64,000 nt of DNA, taken from positions 1,674,001 to 1,738,000 of the forward strand of contig NZ_AP021869.1 of the NCBI RefSeq assembly GCF_026001925.1, in the 5' to 3' direction. The notes under the pieces are model-generated. The model did no database searches, was not told the DNA's origin, and saw only the letters and a list, made by a program, of their open reading frames with translations. Source of the DNA: Vibrio gangliei (GTDB taxonomy: Bacteria; Pseudomonadota; Gammaproteobacteria; Enterobacterales; Vibrionaceae). This document shows positions 48,961 to 59,808 of the stretch, one piece after another; position 1 is the first letter of the stretch; each line of letters begins with the position of its first letter. The translations under genes and the position numbers were made by a program.

Positions 48961-49065
48961 GAAAGGCTAAACTCATTATATCTTTACATCAGTGAGCGAT
49001 AAGATAGCATGTATCTGCGGCATTATCGTCATAATAACGCCGCGATTATCAAACTTTAATGAGAT

Positions 49066-49971
49066 TTATTTCTCAGCAGCAAATGGAACTTCATAATCAG
49101 ATTCTTTCGCATCATCTTCAAATGTGTAGTTGGTCATTTTTGCTACTAAACCAGCAATACGTGAGCGCATTTGACGACGGTCAACAATCATATCGATTGC
49201 GCCATGCTCTAATAAGAACTCACTGCGTTGGAAACCTTCTGGTAAGTTTTCACGTACCGTTTGCTCAATAACACGACGACCAGCAAAACCAATGATAGCT
49301 TTAGGTTCACCGATATTAATGTCACCTAACATCGCCAAACTTGCAGAAACACCACCGTAAGTTGGGTCAGTCATCACAGAGATAAACGGTAGACCTTTTT
49401 GTGATAGACGCTCAAGTGCCGCACTGGTTTTCGCCATTTGCATCAAAGACATCAATGCCTCTTGCATACGCGCACCGCCACTAGCAGAGAAACACACAAG
49501 GCCGCAATTATTTTCAATGGCCGCGTCAACTGCACGAACAAATCGTGCGCCAACCACTGAACCCATTGAACCGCCCATGAAAGAAAACTCAAATGCACAT
49601 GCCACTAGTGGCATACCTTGTAGTTCACCTTTCATTGCAATTAATGCTTCCGTTTCGCCACTTTCTTTTTGAGCAGTAGACAAACGGTCTTTATAGCGTT
49701 TTGAGTCTTTAAATTTCAGTTTATCTTTGGGCTCTAACTCTTGGCCGATTTCAACTTGAGTGCCCGCATCCAAAAACGTTTCTAAGCGACGGCGGGCTTT
49801 CATGCGCATGTGATGATCACATTTTGGACACACTTCAAGATTGCGCTCTAATTCTGCTTGATATAACACTTGCTCACAAGAAGTACATTTGGTCCAAATG
49901 CCTTCAGGGATAGAGGCTTTACGAGTGTTAACAATGTTGGTAGTTGTAAAAATTTTTTCAAGCCAACTCAT
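49066..49971 (-). CDS. accD: Acetyl-CoA carboxylase carboxyltransferase beta subunit
   Basis: 301 residues. It makes malonyl-CoA with AccA. The zinc ribbon Cys29, Cys32, Cys48 and Cys51 is followed by the carboxyltransferase fold ([34 protein letters not shown]). An imperfect GC hairpin lies between it and folC without a U run. Confidence 0.96.
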   Translation of the reverse strand: MSWLEKIFTTTNIVNTRKASIPEGIWTKCTSCEQVLYQAELERNLEVCPKCDHHMRMKARRRLETFLDAGTQVEIGQELEPKDKLKFKDSKRYKDRLSTAQKESGETEALIAMKGELQGMPLVACAFEFSFMGGSMGSVVGARFVRAVDAAIENNCGLVCFSASGGARMQEALMSLMQMAKTSAALERLSQKGLPFISVMTDPTYGGVSASLAMLGDINIGEPKAIIGFAGRRVIEQTVRENLPEGFQRSEFLLEHGAIDMIVDRRQMRSRIAGLVAKMTNYTFEDDAKESDYEVPFAAEK

Positions 49972-50601
49972 GGGAAGACCTTTTAGCTAGATCTCTCGCT
50001 CAATGCAAGAGATGAGAATTTGAGAATGAAATAACGGGGCAAATTAAAACACATAATGCCCACACTGTAGATAAAAAACTGGTTGTACCTATATTTACGC
50101 GCTTCAAAAAACAGCAAAAAAACCATTTCGCCCTTCTAAGCAGGACAGTTTTTAACCAGCTTATCTCTTCAGCTCACACTGTAAAGTGACGCTATCACGC
50201 TAGTGTAATCAGAATGTAAAAAAAATCCAACTAATCTATTGATAAGGCTATTAGCCGCATTGAGTCATCAAAAGCCTATATAAGCCGCCGCTCCTAGGGT
50301 CTGTTGACCTTTCGTGGTTAAATTTTGTTCGAGATAAAAGCATTTTAGGCGAGGCAAGTCGATTGTAGCCTAGTTACTCTAAGTAAATGAGACTTAACCT
50401 GTCTTATTATAAACTAAGGTATAAAATGCTTTTAGCCGAACCCTTCGGGCAGCGTTTGTTGGTCATTTGTACTGCGTTATCGGCTCCTCGTGTAGGCTAG
50501 CTACACCACGGAGCCTCTGCCTTGTTCAAATACCCAACAATTCGCTGCAAAAACAATCACGAAAGGTCAACAGACCCTAAGAAATACATAGTTGTCATTC
50601 A
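49972..50601. other. Intergenic region between accD and truA
   Basis: 630 bp. A 281-bp MITE occupies 50297-50577. The remaining 325 bp next to accD are AT-rich and contain no recognisable gene; they should contain the accD promoter. Confidence 0.6.
50297..50577. mobile_element. MITE with perfect inverted ends and TA flanks
   Basis: Ends GGGTCTGTTGACCTTTCGTG and its exact reverse complement, each 20 bp, flanked by TA on both sides. No transposase frame. Inner arms AAAAGCATTTTA / TAAAATGCTTTT and CCCTTCGGG occur. The TA flanks suggest mobilisation by a mariner/IS630-type transposase. Confidence 0.85.
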
Positions 50602-51390
50602 TTAGTTCGCGGGTAAAAACAGTGGACCGATATCGACACGCGGTAAATTGAACGTTTCCGGATAATCAACATCGACCAAATACAACCCTTCTGCTTTAGC
50701 CGTGGCGCCCGCTAAAGTTCTATCCTTTTGTTCGAGCAACCACTGAATCCACTCCGGCTTTTCTTCACCTGTGCCAACTTTAATTAAACTGCCGACGATA
50801 TTTCTCACCATGTGATGCACAAAAGCATTGGCTTTGATATCCACAATCACATACTGACCTTGGCGTGAAACATTCAAATGCATCACATTTCGCCAAGGGG
50901 TACGTGATTGACAATGAACTGCTCGGAAAGAAGTAAAATCATTTTCGCCAAGCAGATATTGCCCAGCAAGGTGCATTTTATCTTCATCAAGTGGATTATG
51001 GTAATGGCTAACACCTGAGCTCAAAATGCCAGGACGAAACGTATTATTGAAAATGATATAGCGATAACGACGAGCGGTCGCGGTAAAGCGAGCATGGAAC
51101 TCATCTGACACTTCATGTGACCAACGAACCGCGATGTTACTTGGTAAATTGGCATTAACACCCATTGTCCAAGCTACCAATTTACGCTTAGAGGTTGTAT
51201 CAAAATGCACGACTTGTCCGGTACCATGAACGCCAGCATCCGTTCGACCAGCACATTGCACTTCGACAGGATGATTCGCGACAATCGACAACGCTTTCTC
51301 TAAATGTTCTTGAACACTCGGAACATCCTTTTGTCGTTGCCAGCCAAATAGCTTGCTACCATCATATTCAATACCTAAAGCAATGCGCAT
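50602..51390 (-). CDS. truA: tRNA pseudouridine(38-40) synthase
   Basis: 262 residues. It makes pseudouridine at tRNA positions 38-40. Catalytic Asp51 lies in [15 protein letters not shown]. The usual neighbours (asd-like, fimV, accD) flank it. Confidence 0.95.
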   Translation of the reverse strand: MRIALGIEYDGSKLFGWQRQKDVPSVQEHLEKALSIVANHPVEVQCAGRTDAGVHGTGQVVHFDTTSKRKLVAWTMGVNANLPSNIAVRWSHEVSDEFHARFTATARRYRYIIFNNTFRPGILSSGVSHYHNPLDEDKMHLAGQYLLGENDFTSFRAVHCQSRTPWRNVMHLNVSRQGQYVIVDIKANAFVHHMVRNIVGSLIKVGTGEEKPEWIQWLLEQKDRTLAGATAKAEGLYLVDVDYPETFNLPRVDIGPLFLPAN

Positions 51391-51491
51391 GTGTGGTTAC
51401 TCTTTTTTCTACATCAAAAATGGGCTGCAAAGTATATACTCAACTGAGATCAAGTCCAATCGAGGTGCGATGTGACTCTAAATGAACACCA

Positions 51492-53279
51492 TCAAAGCGA
51501 AGCCAACAGTTTGGTTGCTTCCGCTTTTAAAGTATCATCGCCTTTCGCCAGCACGACTTTGAGCAATTTTTCGGCTGTGCGTTTGTCATCCATTTCAATG
51601 AAAACTTTTGCAAGATCAAGGTTGCTATTCATTTCAGCATCAACATCCACATCAAACGCATTCACATCACCCAATACATCAGGGAAATCATCGAGGCCAA
51701 CATCTAGGTCAGGATCTTCATCGCTATCTTGATAATCCGCATAGGCGGTATGTTTCTCCGGTTGCGCCATTGTCTCAGTTTGAGAATCTTCTTGAATATC
51801 ATCGATAGATAAAACATCTGGAAAGGTTTGTGGTGAGACATTCAGATCAATATCGACATCACTTTCCACCCCTTCCTGCTGAGTATGTTCGAGGTTTTGT
51901 TGATCAACCGCCTCTGATAACGGCGCTTGGGTGATCAAGGATTCATCAAACTCATGGGGCTCATTATCCGTGGCTTCAGGCTGCTCGACATCGAAATCAT
52001 CAGGTTCATTTTCTGCGTCAAGACGAGCTTGCTCTTCATCGTAAATTAACTCAGAAAGATCAGAGAGTTCTGTTTCTGTTTCTGTTTCTGTTTCTGTTTC
52101 TGTTTCTGTTTCTGTTTCTGTTTCTGTTTCTGTTTCTGTTTCTGTTTCTGTTTCTGTTTCTGTTTCTTGATAATGGTTATCTACAGCAGAAACATCCGCA
52201 AGCAAAACTTCAGCCTTGGTATCGCTTTTTTCTGAGTCAGCTTTATGTTCAACCGCCAATGGGGAAAGCGCTTGGAGTGGCTCAACATGTTTGGATTGAC
52301 GCGTGAACAACAAACGAATAATCAATAAAATCAACACAATCGGCAGTAAGATAATGCCCCACAACCAAGGGTGTTGATTAGCAATACGAACAAATGCTTG
52401 CGGTGAATCAATCGACGTCGATGGCGCCTCTTCAGCTTGCACTACGTTGGCTCGGTTGTGTTCATCCATCGCCAATGTATCTTTTAACTCATTTAATTGC
52501 TGCTGAATTTTAGTCAGCTCTGTGGTCAAGCGAGAGTTCATCTCTTCCACTTTTTCGATATCAATTTTTTCGGAACTGGTTACATCACTCGAAGTAGAGC
52601 TTTGGGGTAATGTGGATTGGGCAGCACTTTGCGGAGAATGTTCTGATTCGACTCTTACCACTTGATCAACAGACAAAGCCGGCTCATCAGATTCATTGTC
52701 AGAGACGACATTTTGTTGTGATTCCGCGGTAACATCCGGTTTGGGTGCATTATCAGCCGTCGCTGTTTCCTCATTCGCCGAAGAAGTCACATAATCTTCT
52801 AATGTTGCCGGTGGTGGTGGCGTGATACTTGGATCAACCTGAGATGGCACAGGGCGCTGTTTATCCGCTTGAATAACCGCCACAGCATTATCCGTTGTTT
52901 CACGTTTTATCGCGGCTAAGGTTGGCAAGCGCAACATGCTGCCAGGAATTAAACCGTGGATATTATTGTCTTCAAACGCTTTGGCATTGAGTTTATAGGT
53001 TGCCAATACCGTTTGCGCGACAGACACTGTTTTAGAGGGCCGATATTGCTTAGCAATAGACCACAAGGTTTCATCTTCTTGGGTCGGACCATAAATTGAT
53101 GCGATATCAGCATTGAGAGCATTCGATGAATCTTCAGATTGTGTCACTGATTCAGGTTGGCTCGACACATGGCTTATTGGCACTTCTGCTGTTTTCACTT
53201 CATCTGCACAAGCAGTCGGCATTTGAGCAGCGAATAAAAGTACAACCGGTGTAATAAGGTGCTTAAATGTACGGCGCAT
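51492..53279 (-). CDS. fimV: FimV-type polar peptidoglycan-binding hub protein
   Basis: 595 residues, short for FimV. Order: signal peptide (LITPVVLLFAAQMPTACA), LysM domain near residue 65-115, linker, coiled coil (EEMNSRLTTELTKIQQQL), one membrane helix (WGIILLPIVLILLIIRLLF) and a long acidic tail. The C-terminal FimV motif (LDLAKVFIEMDDKRTAEKLL) is at the end. The acidic tail holds an ET dipeptide run encoded by a hexanucleotide repeat. In Vibrio/Pseudomonas FimV and relatives organise the cell pole. Confidence 0.88.
   Translation of the reverse strand: MRRTFKHLITPVVLLFAAQMPTACADEVKTAEVPISHVSSQPESVTQSEDSSNALNADIASIYGPTQEDETLWSIAKQYRPSKTVSVAQTVLATYKLNAKAFEDNNIHGLIPGSMLRLPTLAAIKRETTDNAVAVIQADKQRPVPSQVDPSITPPPPATLEDYVTSSANEETATADNAPKPDVTAESQQNVVSDNESDEPALSVDQVVRVESEHSPQSAAQSTLPQSSTSSDVTSSEKIDIEKVEEMNSRLTTELTKIQQQLNELKDTLAMDEHNRANVVQAEEAPSTSIDSPQAFVRIANQHPWLWGIILLPIVLILLIIRLLFTRQSKHVEPLQALSPLAVEHKADSEKSDTKAEVLLADVSAVDNHYQETETETETETETETETETETETETETETETETELSDLSELIYDEEQARLDAENEPDDFDVEQPEATDNEPHEFDESLITQAPLSEAVDQQNLEHTQQEGVESDVDIDLNVSPQTFPDVLSIDDIQEDSQTETMAQPEKHTAYADYQDSDEDPDLDVGLDDFPDVLGDVNAFDVDVDAEMNSNLDLAKVFIEMDDKRTAEKLLKVVLAKGDDTLKAEATKLLASL
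52067..52162 (-). repeat. Hexanucleotide array (TTTCTG)n in fimV
   Basis: Fifteen perfect hexamers plus one degenerate, encoding Glu-Thr repeats on the coding strand. Length changes by six would keep the frame, so copy number should alter linker length, not switch the gene off. Confidence 0.95.
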
Positions 53280-53450
53280 AAAAAATCGGCTAATCCAAAG
53301 GTTTCATCAATAAATTTAAATATATAGGATAATACCCCTATTCGGGTAGTAAAGATGACAAAAAACATTCATTTTTCAGGGAATTTTTGCGCCATGAGCA
53401 GTATTTTCGCTCTTATCTGACAAGCTTCTCTCGGCAAGCACAACGCCAAT

Positions 53451-53477
53451 AAAAAGCCCCACCGATGGGTGAGGCTC
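53451..53477 (-). terminator. Terminator of asd2
   Basis: On the minus strand, AGCCTCACC pairs with GGTGGGGCT (one G-U) around CATC and is followed by a U run. Confidence 0.75.
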
Positions 53478-53501
53478 TGAGTATCACAATGTTTTCGGCG
53501 A

Positions 53502-54515
53502 TTAGAAGTAATCTCTAATCAGCACTTCAGCAATTTGTACCGCGTTGGTGGCTGCACCTTTGCGTACGTTATCCGCCACAACCCACATATTAATACCGCT
53601 GTGATGGCTGATATCATTACGTACACGGCCAATCATAACGGTATCTTTTCCACCTGCATCACGCACTTGCGTTGGGTAGTCAATACCACGGAACACTTCT
53701 ACGCCTTCCATTTGCTCAAGCATATCCATAACTTGTTCCGCATCAATCGGAGCCTGTGTTTCGATATGAAGCGATTCGGCATGACCATAAAACACTGGCA
53801 CACGAACACAGGTCGGATTCACTTGAATCGATGGGTCGTTAAAGATTTTTTGTGTTTCCCACACCATTTTCATTTCTTCTTTGGTGTAGCCGTTTTCCAT
53901 CATCACATCAATTTGAGGAATACAGTTGAATGCAATTTGCTGAGGGAAAGCATCATTCTCTGCGGGTAAACCGTTGAGCAATTTCGCAGTTTGGCCTGCT
54001 AATTCATCGATACCTTTTTTGCCCGCACCAGACACGGATTGATAAGTGGATACGTTAATACGCTCAATGCCTACCGCATCATGAATCGGCTTTAAAGCCA
54101 CCAACATTTGAATAGTTGAACAGTTCGGGTTCGCAATGATATTGCGGTTACGGAACTCTGCAATCGCTTCTGGATTCACTTCTGGCACCACAAGCGGTAC
54201 ATCAAACTCATAACGGAATTGCGAGGTATTGTCGATCACAACCACACCTTCATCCGCTGCGATCGGTGCCCATTTTTCAGACAATTCGCCACCGGCAGAA
54301 AACAGCGCAATATGCACTTGTGACCAATCAAATTCTTCAACGTTTTGCACTTTGATGGTTTTACCATTGAAACGGTATGTTTTGCCTTCGCTACGTTCAC
54401 TGGCCAATAGGAAAAGTTCGCCAACTGGGAATTTGCGCTCTTGCAATACTTCCAGCATGGTTTCACCAACTGCGCCGGTTGCGCCAAAGATAGCAACGTT
54501 AAATTCTTGACTCAT
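53502..54515 (-). CDS. Aspartate-semialdehyde dehydrogenase, second paralogue (Usg position)
   Basis: 337 residues. NADP loop GATGAVGETMLEVL and catalytic-Cys motif NPNCSTIQMLVAL are both intact, so it may be active, unlike the E. coli Usg protein that occupies this position next to truA. It differs from the asd at 12009-13124. Both may work in the aspartate pathway, with split regulation. Confidence 0.88.
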   Translation of the reverse strand: MSQEFNVAIFGATGAVGETMLEVLQERKFPVGELFLLASERSEGKTYRFNGKTIKVQNVEEFDWSQVHIALFSAGGELSEKWAPIAADEGVVVIDNTSQFRYEFDVPLVVPEVNPEAIAEFRNRNIIANPNCSTIQMLVALKPIHDAVGIERINVSTYQSVSGAGKKGIDELAGQTAKLLNGLPAENDAFPQQIAFNCIPQIDVMMENGYTKEEMKMVWETQKIFNDPSIQVNPTCVRVPVFYGHAESLHIETQAPIDAEQVMDMLEQMEGVEVFRGIDYPTQVRDAGGKDTVMIGRVRNDISHHSGINMWVVADNVRKGAATNAVQIAEVLIRDYF

Positions 54516-54571
54516 TAAAACCTCAATTTAGATATGGAGCGTATGGGAATAAACATAGTTTAAGCAGCCAA

Positions 54572-55741
54572 TTATGCCTGCTTAAATCCCAATTGATAAA
54601 AAGGTGTCAGTTCAACCTCTGCTGATGGATAGCCAGATACCGATATCGCCGAATATTCACGTCGATCCCAGTAGTCTTTTCGTATTACATCAAAGGCTTT
54701 TGCTTGTTTTTTCGCGTCGGTTTCATCGATCACTCGGCGAAATAATGCATCGTCTTGGCGCACATCATAAATCAACTGAGTTAAATTGTGCAGTAATGCT
54801 TGGTTTTTATTACCATCCTTCTTGCTCCAACCTTGCGAGAGGTTCACGCTTGAGACAGGTGCAACCGGCAACAATTGCTCAGGATACGCACGCAATTCCA
54901 ACCCAAGATGCTGACAAAAACGATTAAAGATCATGGTCGTGCCACGTGCTTTGCCTTCTAAACCATAGCCAGCGATATGCGGGGTGGCAAAAGTCAGCAA
55001 TGGCAGGAGCTCTAAATCCACACAAGGCTCAAACTCGAACACATCGAGCACGGCGGTAAATCCATCTTGCTTTGCTAGGCGCTGCTTTAAGGCTTGATTA
55101 TCCACCACCGGCCCACGAGCGGCATTAATCAAAATTTGATCAGCCCGCAATGAACTCAGTTCTGCTTGACCAATTAAGTGATGCGTTGGCCATGTCCCCT
55201 CTTTGGTGATTGGGGTATGCAGTGAAATCACGTCCGCTTGTTGCAGCAGCATGTTCAATTCGGTAAAGGAGCGTGCATCGCCTTCGGCTTGTTTAGGGGG
55301 ATCATTAATCAGAGTTTTCACTCCAATCGCCTGCAAACACTGCGCTAAATAACTGCCAACTTGCCCTGCGCCAATAATACCCACGGTTTTATCAAACAGT
55401 GAAAAGCCTTGTTGCTGAGCGATCACCAATAATGAGCTAATCACATACTCGGCTACACCGACTTTGTTACAACCCGGCGCTGAAGTAAAAGCAATGCCTT
55501 TTGCCGCTAATAACGCCTGATCAACATGATCCATACCTGCGGTTGCCGTTCCAACAAATTTCAGCTTATTGGCCTTACTCAGTAACTCGGCATTGACTTT
55601 AGTCACAGAGCGAATCATTAATGCATCCACATCCACCAGATCATCCGCACACAAGGTTCGCCCTGGCTTCATTTCTACTTCACCTAACTGGCTAAATAAA
55701 CCCTCGGCGTATGGCATATTTTCATCAATGACGATTTTCAT
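54572..55741 (-). CDS. pdxB: 4-phosphoerythronate dehydrogenase
   Basis: 389 residues. A step in pyridoxal 5'-phosphate synthesis. NAD-binding motif [14 protein letters not shown], substrate-side Arg in [10 protein letters not shown], and the PdxB C-terminal dimerisation domain. It is co-oriented with the asd paralogue, as in E. coli. Confidence 0.94.
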   Translation of the reverse strand: MKIVIDENMPYAEGLFSQLGEVEMKPGRTLCADDLVDVDALMIRSVTKVNAELLSKANKLKFVGTATAGMDHVDQALLAAKGIAFTSAPGCNKVGVAEYVISSLLVIAQQQGFSLFDKTVGIIGAGQVGSYLAQCLQAIGVKTLINDPPKQAEGDARSFTELNMLLQQADVISLHTPITKEGTWPTHHLIGQAELSSLRADQILINAARGPVVDNQALKQRLAKQDGFTAVLDVFEFEPCVDLELLPLLTFATPHIAGYGLEGKARGTTMIFNRFCQHLGLELRAYPEQLLPVAPVSSVNLSQGWSKKDGNKNQALLHNLTQLIYDVRQDDALFRRVIDETDAKKQAKAFDVIRKDYWDRREYSAISVSGYPSAEVELTPFYQLGFKQA

Positions 55742-55776
55742 TCGGAGATCTCGGTAGTGAACAAGATGGCCATAAT

Positions 55777-55810
55777 AAAAAAATCCCCGGCATAAACCGA
55801 GGATTTTTTA
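55777..55810 (-). terminator. Terminator of fabB
   Basis: AATCCTCGG pairs with CCGGGGATT on the minus strand through one G-U, with U run. An ERIC lies between this and the fabB stop. Confidence 0.75.
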
Positions 55811-55825
55811 ATTAAACTGAATATT

Positions 55826-55951
55826 TATACCTAAAGTAATTGGAGCTACAGCGAGGCGACAAGTGAATGAGTCCCCATGAGCTTAGTTTACTAAGTGATT
55901 GGGGCGAATGAACGCCGTCAACAAAGCTGTAGCTTCAAGTACGAAAGGTAT
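55826..55951. repeat. ERIC element, copy 1 (fabB 3' region)
   Basis: 126 bp beginning TATACCTAAAG and ending ACGAAAGGTAT, with the ERIC core GTGAATGAGTCCCCATGAGC and CTAAGTGATTGGGG. It abuts the fabB stop codon (55951-55953), so it will be transcribed with fabB. Confidence 0.9.
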
Positions 55952-57174
55952 TAAGCTTCGTATTTTTTAATCACAAGCGTCGCGTTAGTTCCACCGAAAC
56001 CAAAGCTGTTTGACATAACTGTCTTAAGCGCTTGTTGACGAGGTTCAGTGACAATGTCTAAACCTTCCGCTTCAGGGTCAAGCGTTTCAACGTTAATGCT
56101 TGGGGCAATAAAGCCGTGCTCTAGCATCAATGTTGAGTAGATGGCTTCATGTACGCCAGCTGCACCAAGTGCGTGACCTGTCATGGCTTTAGTCGCAGAA
56201 ATCGCAGGGCATTTACCAGCGCTGCCTTTACCAAACACTTCTTGAATCGCGCCTAGCTCTTTTACATCACCAACTGGAGTCGATGTGCCGTGCGTGTTCA
56301 CGTAATCAATTACATCGACATTTTGCATTGCCATCTTCATACAACGCACTGCGCCTTCACCTGATGGTGCTACCATGTCGTAGCCATCTGAAGTGGCACC
56401 GTAACCAACGATTTCACCGTAAATTTTTGCGCCGCGTGCTAGAGCATGCTCAAGTTCTTCGATAACGACCATACCGCCGCCACCAGAGATGACGAAACCA
56501 TCGCGGTCTGCATCGTAAGTACGTGATGCGCGCTCAGGTGTTTCGTTGTATTTAGTCGACAATGCACCCATTGCATCAAACATCATTGCTGATGACCAGT
56601 GAAGTTCTTCACCACCACCTGCAAATACAACATCTTGTTTGCCAAGTTGAATTAGCTCTAATGCGTGACCAATACAGTGAGCAGAAGTCGCACAGGCTGA
56701 ACTGATGCTGTAGTTCACACCACGGATTTTAAATGGTGTAGCAAGACAAGCCGAAACAGAAGACGCCATAGTACGAGGTACCATGTAAGGACCAATACGC
56801 TTCACGCCTTTCTCACGTAGAGTATCAACTGAAAGCACTTGGTTTTGAGACGACACACCGCCAGAGCCAGCTACAAGGCCGGTACGCTCGTTAGAAACTT
56901 GATCTTCAGATAACTTAGAATCTTCAATCGCTTGTTGCATGGCAAGGTATGCAAAAGAGGCAGTATCACCCATAAAGCGCATTTGTTTACGATCGATATG
57001 CTCGCTTGGGTTGATTTTTAACTCACCCCAAACTTGAGAGCGTAGACCTGCTTCTTTAAATTGCTCAGAACCAGTGATGCCTGATTTACCTGTTTTTAGA
57101 GACTCAAGTACTTCTTCTACGTTATTACCAATACTAGATACAATGCCTAGACCAGTGATGACGGCTCGTTTCAT
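55951..57174 (-). CDS. fabB: Beta-ketoacyl-ACP synthase I
   Basis: 407 residues. It elongates unsaturated acyl-ACPs. Catalytic Cys161 ([11 protein letters not shown]) with histidines in [11 protein letters not shown] and [12 protein letters not shown]. The upstream 500 bp has no perfect FabR/FadR box; TAAAGTGGTCAGC near 57223 is only half a FadR site. Confidence 0.96.
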   Translation of the reverse strand: MKRAVITGLGIVSSIGNNVEEVLESLKTGKSGITGSEQFKEAGLRSQVWGELKINPSEHIDRKQMRFMGDTASFAYLAMQQAIEDSKLSEDQVSNERTGLVAGSGGVSSQNQVLSVDTLREKGVKRIGPYMVPRTMASSVSACLATPFKIRGVNYSISSACATSAHCIGHALELIQLGKQDVVFAGGGEELHWSSAMMFDAMGALSTKYNETPERASRTYDADRDGFVISGGGGMVVIEELEHALARGAKIYGEIVGYGATSDGYDMVAPSGEGAVRCMKMAMQNVDVIDYVNTHGTSTPVGDVKELGAIQEVFGKGSAGKCPAISATKAMTGHALGAAGVHEAIYSTLMLEHGFIAPSINVETLDPEAEGLDIVTEPRQQALKTVMSNSFGFGGTNATLVIKKYEA

Positions 57175-57674
57175 GTGACGTTCCTATAATTCAAAAATCG
57201 CTTAATGATAACTGACTTATCCATTAAAGTGGTCAGCTTTCCTTTAATAGTTCATCCAGACGAACAAAAATTCATCGCCTAGAAAATTTATTTTCATTAG
57301 CCTAACGGGTAGATCCATTCGGCGCGTTGATCTTGATCGCCATGCTACCTAAAAGACGCTCATGTTAAAAGCGAAGTTAAAGTATATACCCAAGTGACTT
57401 CAAGATGCAGAATTCAGAGCTATCATCCAATCCTTTAGGCAAGGAAGATTGGCGAAGGAATGTAAGCACCTTTCAAGTCAATCTGACACAGCATAAAGGA
57501 TTGGATGAAGCTCCCGAAGGGCAAGTTAAAACAAGCTTTATGCTGCGTTAGATTGAACAGAGATAGAGTAACTATGATCATGTCCAATTTGCCTTGCCTA
57601 AAGCTTGTTTTATTCTTGCTGAAACTCACATCTTGAAGTTACTTGGGTATATAATAGCCCCCAATTGATACAAA
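57175..57674. other. Intergenic region between fabB and mnmC
   Basis: 500 bp. About half is the 267-bp repeat (57385-57651). The fabB-proximal 210 bp hold its promoter. No gene seen. Confidence 0.6.
57385..57651. repeat. 267-bp MITE-like repeat, copy 2
   Basis: TATACCCAAGTGACTTCAAG at one end and its near-complement at the other. Internal arms AGGCAAGGAAG, CCCGAAGGGCAAG, CAAGCTTTATGCTGCG. It is the reverse complement of copy 1 with scattered substitutions. It ends 23 bp before mnmC and may contribute to its promoter (TATAATAG). Confidence 0.85.
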
Positions 57675-59741
57675 ATGACAGGTAATCTCCGCGTGATTAA
57701 AAATGCCCAGCTGGATTGGAATGATTCTGGCACCCCAGTTTCCAACCAATTTGATGATGTTTATTTCTCTAACGCCAATGGCCTTGAAGAAAGTCGCTAC
57801 GTATTTATTCAGCAAAATCATCTGCCACAGCGCTGGCAAAGCTCAGAGAAATCACGTTATGTTATCGCCGAAACTGGGTTTGGCACAGGGCTAAATTTCC
57901 TCGCAGTATGGCAAGAGTTTGCCGCATTTCGTGCTGAGAATCCTCAATCATCACTCACTCAACTGCATTTTATTAGTTTCGAAAAGTTTCCGGTTCACAT
58001 TGATGACCTTATTAAAGCTCATGAAGCGTGGCCAGAATTAGCCGAATACGCGGTGCAATTGCAACAACATTACCCATTAGCGATACCTGAATGTCACCGT
58101 TTAGTATTGGCTGACGGCATGATTACGCTCGACCTCTGGTTTGGTGATATTCATGATTCTTTACCAAAACTGGCACAATCCGAAAAAGGATTAGTGGACG
58201 CTTGGTTTTTAGATGGATTCGCGCCAAGTAAAAACAAAGACATGTGGAATGAGGCTTTGTTCAACCACATGGCACGTTTAACCAAAAAAGACGGCACTTG
58301 TGCGACCTTTACCGCAGCAGGATTCGTGCGCCGTGGTTTAATCGAAGCCGGCTTTGACATGAAAAAGGTTAAAGGCTTTGGCACTAAACGTGAAATGATT
58401 GCGGGCCAACTCACTAAACCCAAAGCGCTGTCTACATACGCTCGCTGGCTACCACGCTTTGGCGTTGAAATGGCCGACAATAATGACACCGATAAAACCT
58501 ACCCTATTGCCATCATCGGTGGTGGGATTGCGAGCGCGACATTAGCTTTAGCCTTACATCGCCGTGGTTATGCTATTGAGTTGTATTGTGAGGATGATGA
58601 ACCTGCCCTCGGCGCATCTGGTAATCGCCAAGGTGCACTTTACCCACTCATTGCCGAGCCGGAATCACCACTTAACCGCTTCTTCGCTCCTGCTTTCTTA
58701 TATGCAAGGCAATTGGTAAAACAAGTCTCACAACAACTTCACTTTGATTATGATTTCTGTGGTGTCACTCAGCTTGCGTGGAGCGACAAAGCGAAAGGCA
58801 AACTCGATAAAATGTTATTAAACCGCTACCCAGATGAGCTATTAAAAGCATTGGATCAAAATCAAACCACACAAGCTATTGGGCTTGATGTCGATTTAGA
58901 AAGTATTCATTACCCGCTCGGCGGTTGGTTATGCCCTCAACAGCTCACGCAAGCCTTGATTTATGAATTAGCACAGCAGCCGAATGTTAACGCTCACTTC
59001 AACGCTTGCATCGATGCGTTAAAGTTTGACGTTGAGAAGAAAAATTGGACTTTGATCAGTGATAAAAACGAATTTCGTCACCAAGCCGTCGTGGTTGCGA
59101 ATGGGCATCAATTCTCTCGTTTTGAACAACTGAAAGCCATTGCGGCAACCGCGGTGAAAGGCCAAGTCAGCCATATTCCAACCACCGACACACTCAGCAA
59201 GCTTAAAACCGTATTGTGTTACGACGGTTATATGACGCCACATAATCCCAATAATGGGCATCATTGTATCGGCGCTAGCTACGACAGAAATAATATTGAT
59301 CATGAATTTGATAACGATGCACAAATCAGCAATGGCGAGCGTTTAAAAGCCTGCGTGCCGAATCAAAGCTGGCCAAATGAGGTGGATACTTCGGGGGATT
59401 TATCTCGCCAAGGTATTCGCAGCGTGACTCGCGATCATTTGCCATTTGTCGGTAATGTATTCCAGTTTGAGCCCGTAGTCGAAAGCTACGCTAAACTCGA
59501 CCCACAGATTTTACGTAAACGCTCTAAATTAATGCCCGACATTCCGCATTATCCCAACTTGTTTTGCATGGTAGGACTAGGTGCGCGTGGCTTATGTTCT
59601 GCACCATTATTGTCAGAAGTGTTAGCCTCACAAATCGCTGGTGATCCTATGCCGTTACCGGTTGAAGTATTAGAGAAAATTCACCCTGCTCGTATGTGGG
59701 TGCGTAAAATGCTCAAAGGTCGCCCGATCACCGAAGAGTAG
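57675..59741 (+). CDS. mnmC: Bifunctional tRNA 5-methylaminomethyl-2-thiouridine protein
   Basis: 688 residues. The N-terminal methyltransferase ([18 protein letters not shown]) and C-terminal FAD oxidase ([20 protein letters not shown]) complete mnm5s2U34. The fabB-mnmC divergent pair is conserved. Confidence 0.95.
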   Translation: MTGNLRVIKNAQLDWNDSGTPVSNQFDDVYFSNANGLEESRYVFIQQNHLPQRWQSSEKSRYVIAETGFGTGLNFLAVWQEFAAFRAENPQSSLTQLHFISFEKFPVHIDDLIKAHEAWPELAEYAVQLQQHYPLAIPECHRLVLADGMITLDLWFGDIHDSLPKLAQSEKGLVDAWFLDGFAPSKNKDMWNEALFNHMARLTKKDGTCATFTAAGFVRRGLIEAGFDMKKVKGFGTKREMIAGQLTKPKALSTYARWLPRFGVEMADNNDTDKTYPIAIIGGGIASATLALALHRRGYAIELYCEDDEPALGASGNRQGALYPLIAEPESPLNRFFAPAFLYARQLVKQVSQQLHFDYDFCGVTQLAWSDKAKGKLDKMLLNRYPDELLKALDQNQTTQAIGLDVDLESIHYPLGGWLCPQQLTQALIYELAQQPNVNAHFNACIDALKFDVEKKNWTLISDKNEFRHQAVVVANGHQFSRFEQLKAIAATAVKGQVSHIPTTDTLSKLKTVLCYDGYMTPHNPNNGHHCIGASYDRNNIDHEFDNDAQISNGERLKACVPNQSWPNEVDTSGDLSRQGIRSVTRDHLPFVGNVFQFEPVVESYAKLDPQILRKRSKLMPDIPHYPNLFCMVGLGARGLCSAPLLSEVLASQIAGDPMPLPVEVLEKIHPARMWVRKMLKGRPITEE

Positions 59742-59758
59742 CTCCTCAGTCAATAAAA

Positions 59759-59789
59759 AACGGGCTACCCAATTGGACAGCCCGTTTCT
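59759..59789. terminator. Terminator between mnmC and flavin reductase
   Basis: AACGGGCT pairs with AGCCCGTT, with an inner CCAATTGG; flanked by A and T runs on both sides. Confidence 0.8.
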
Positions 59790-59808
59790 TTATTCGATAT
59801 ACGAGATA

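Noticed and set aside
49013-49047. Terminator between accD and folC
   Set aside because: GCGGC/GCCGC hairpin is present but imperfect and has no U run on the coding side.
52067-52162. Repeat array as a CRISPR
   Set aside because: Six-base units without spacers, in frame inside fimV. The heptad arrays at 32084 and 35949 likewise have no spacers.
57220-57240. FadR or FabR site before fabB
   Set aside because: Only half of the FadR palindrome (GTGGTC) is present.
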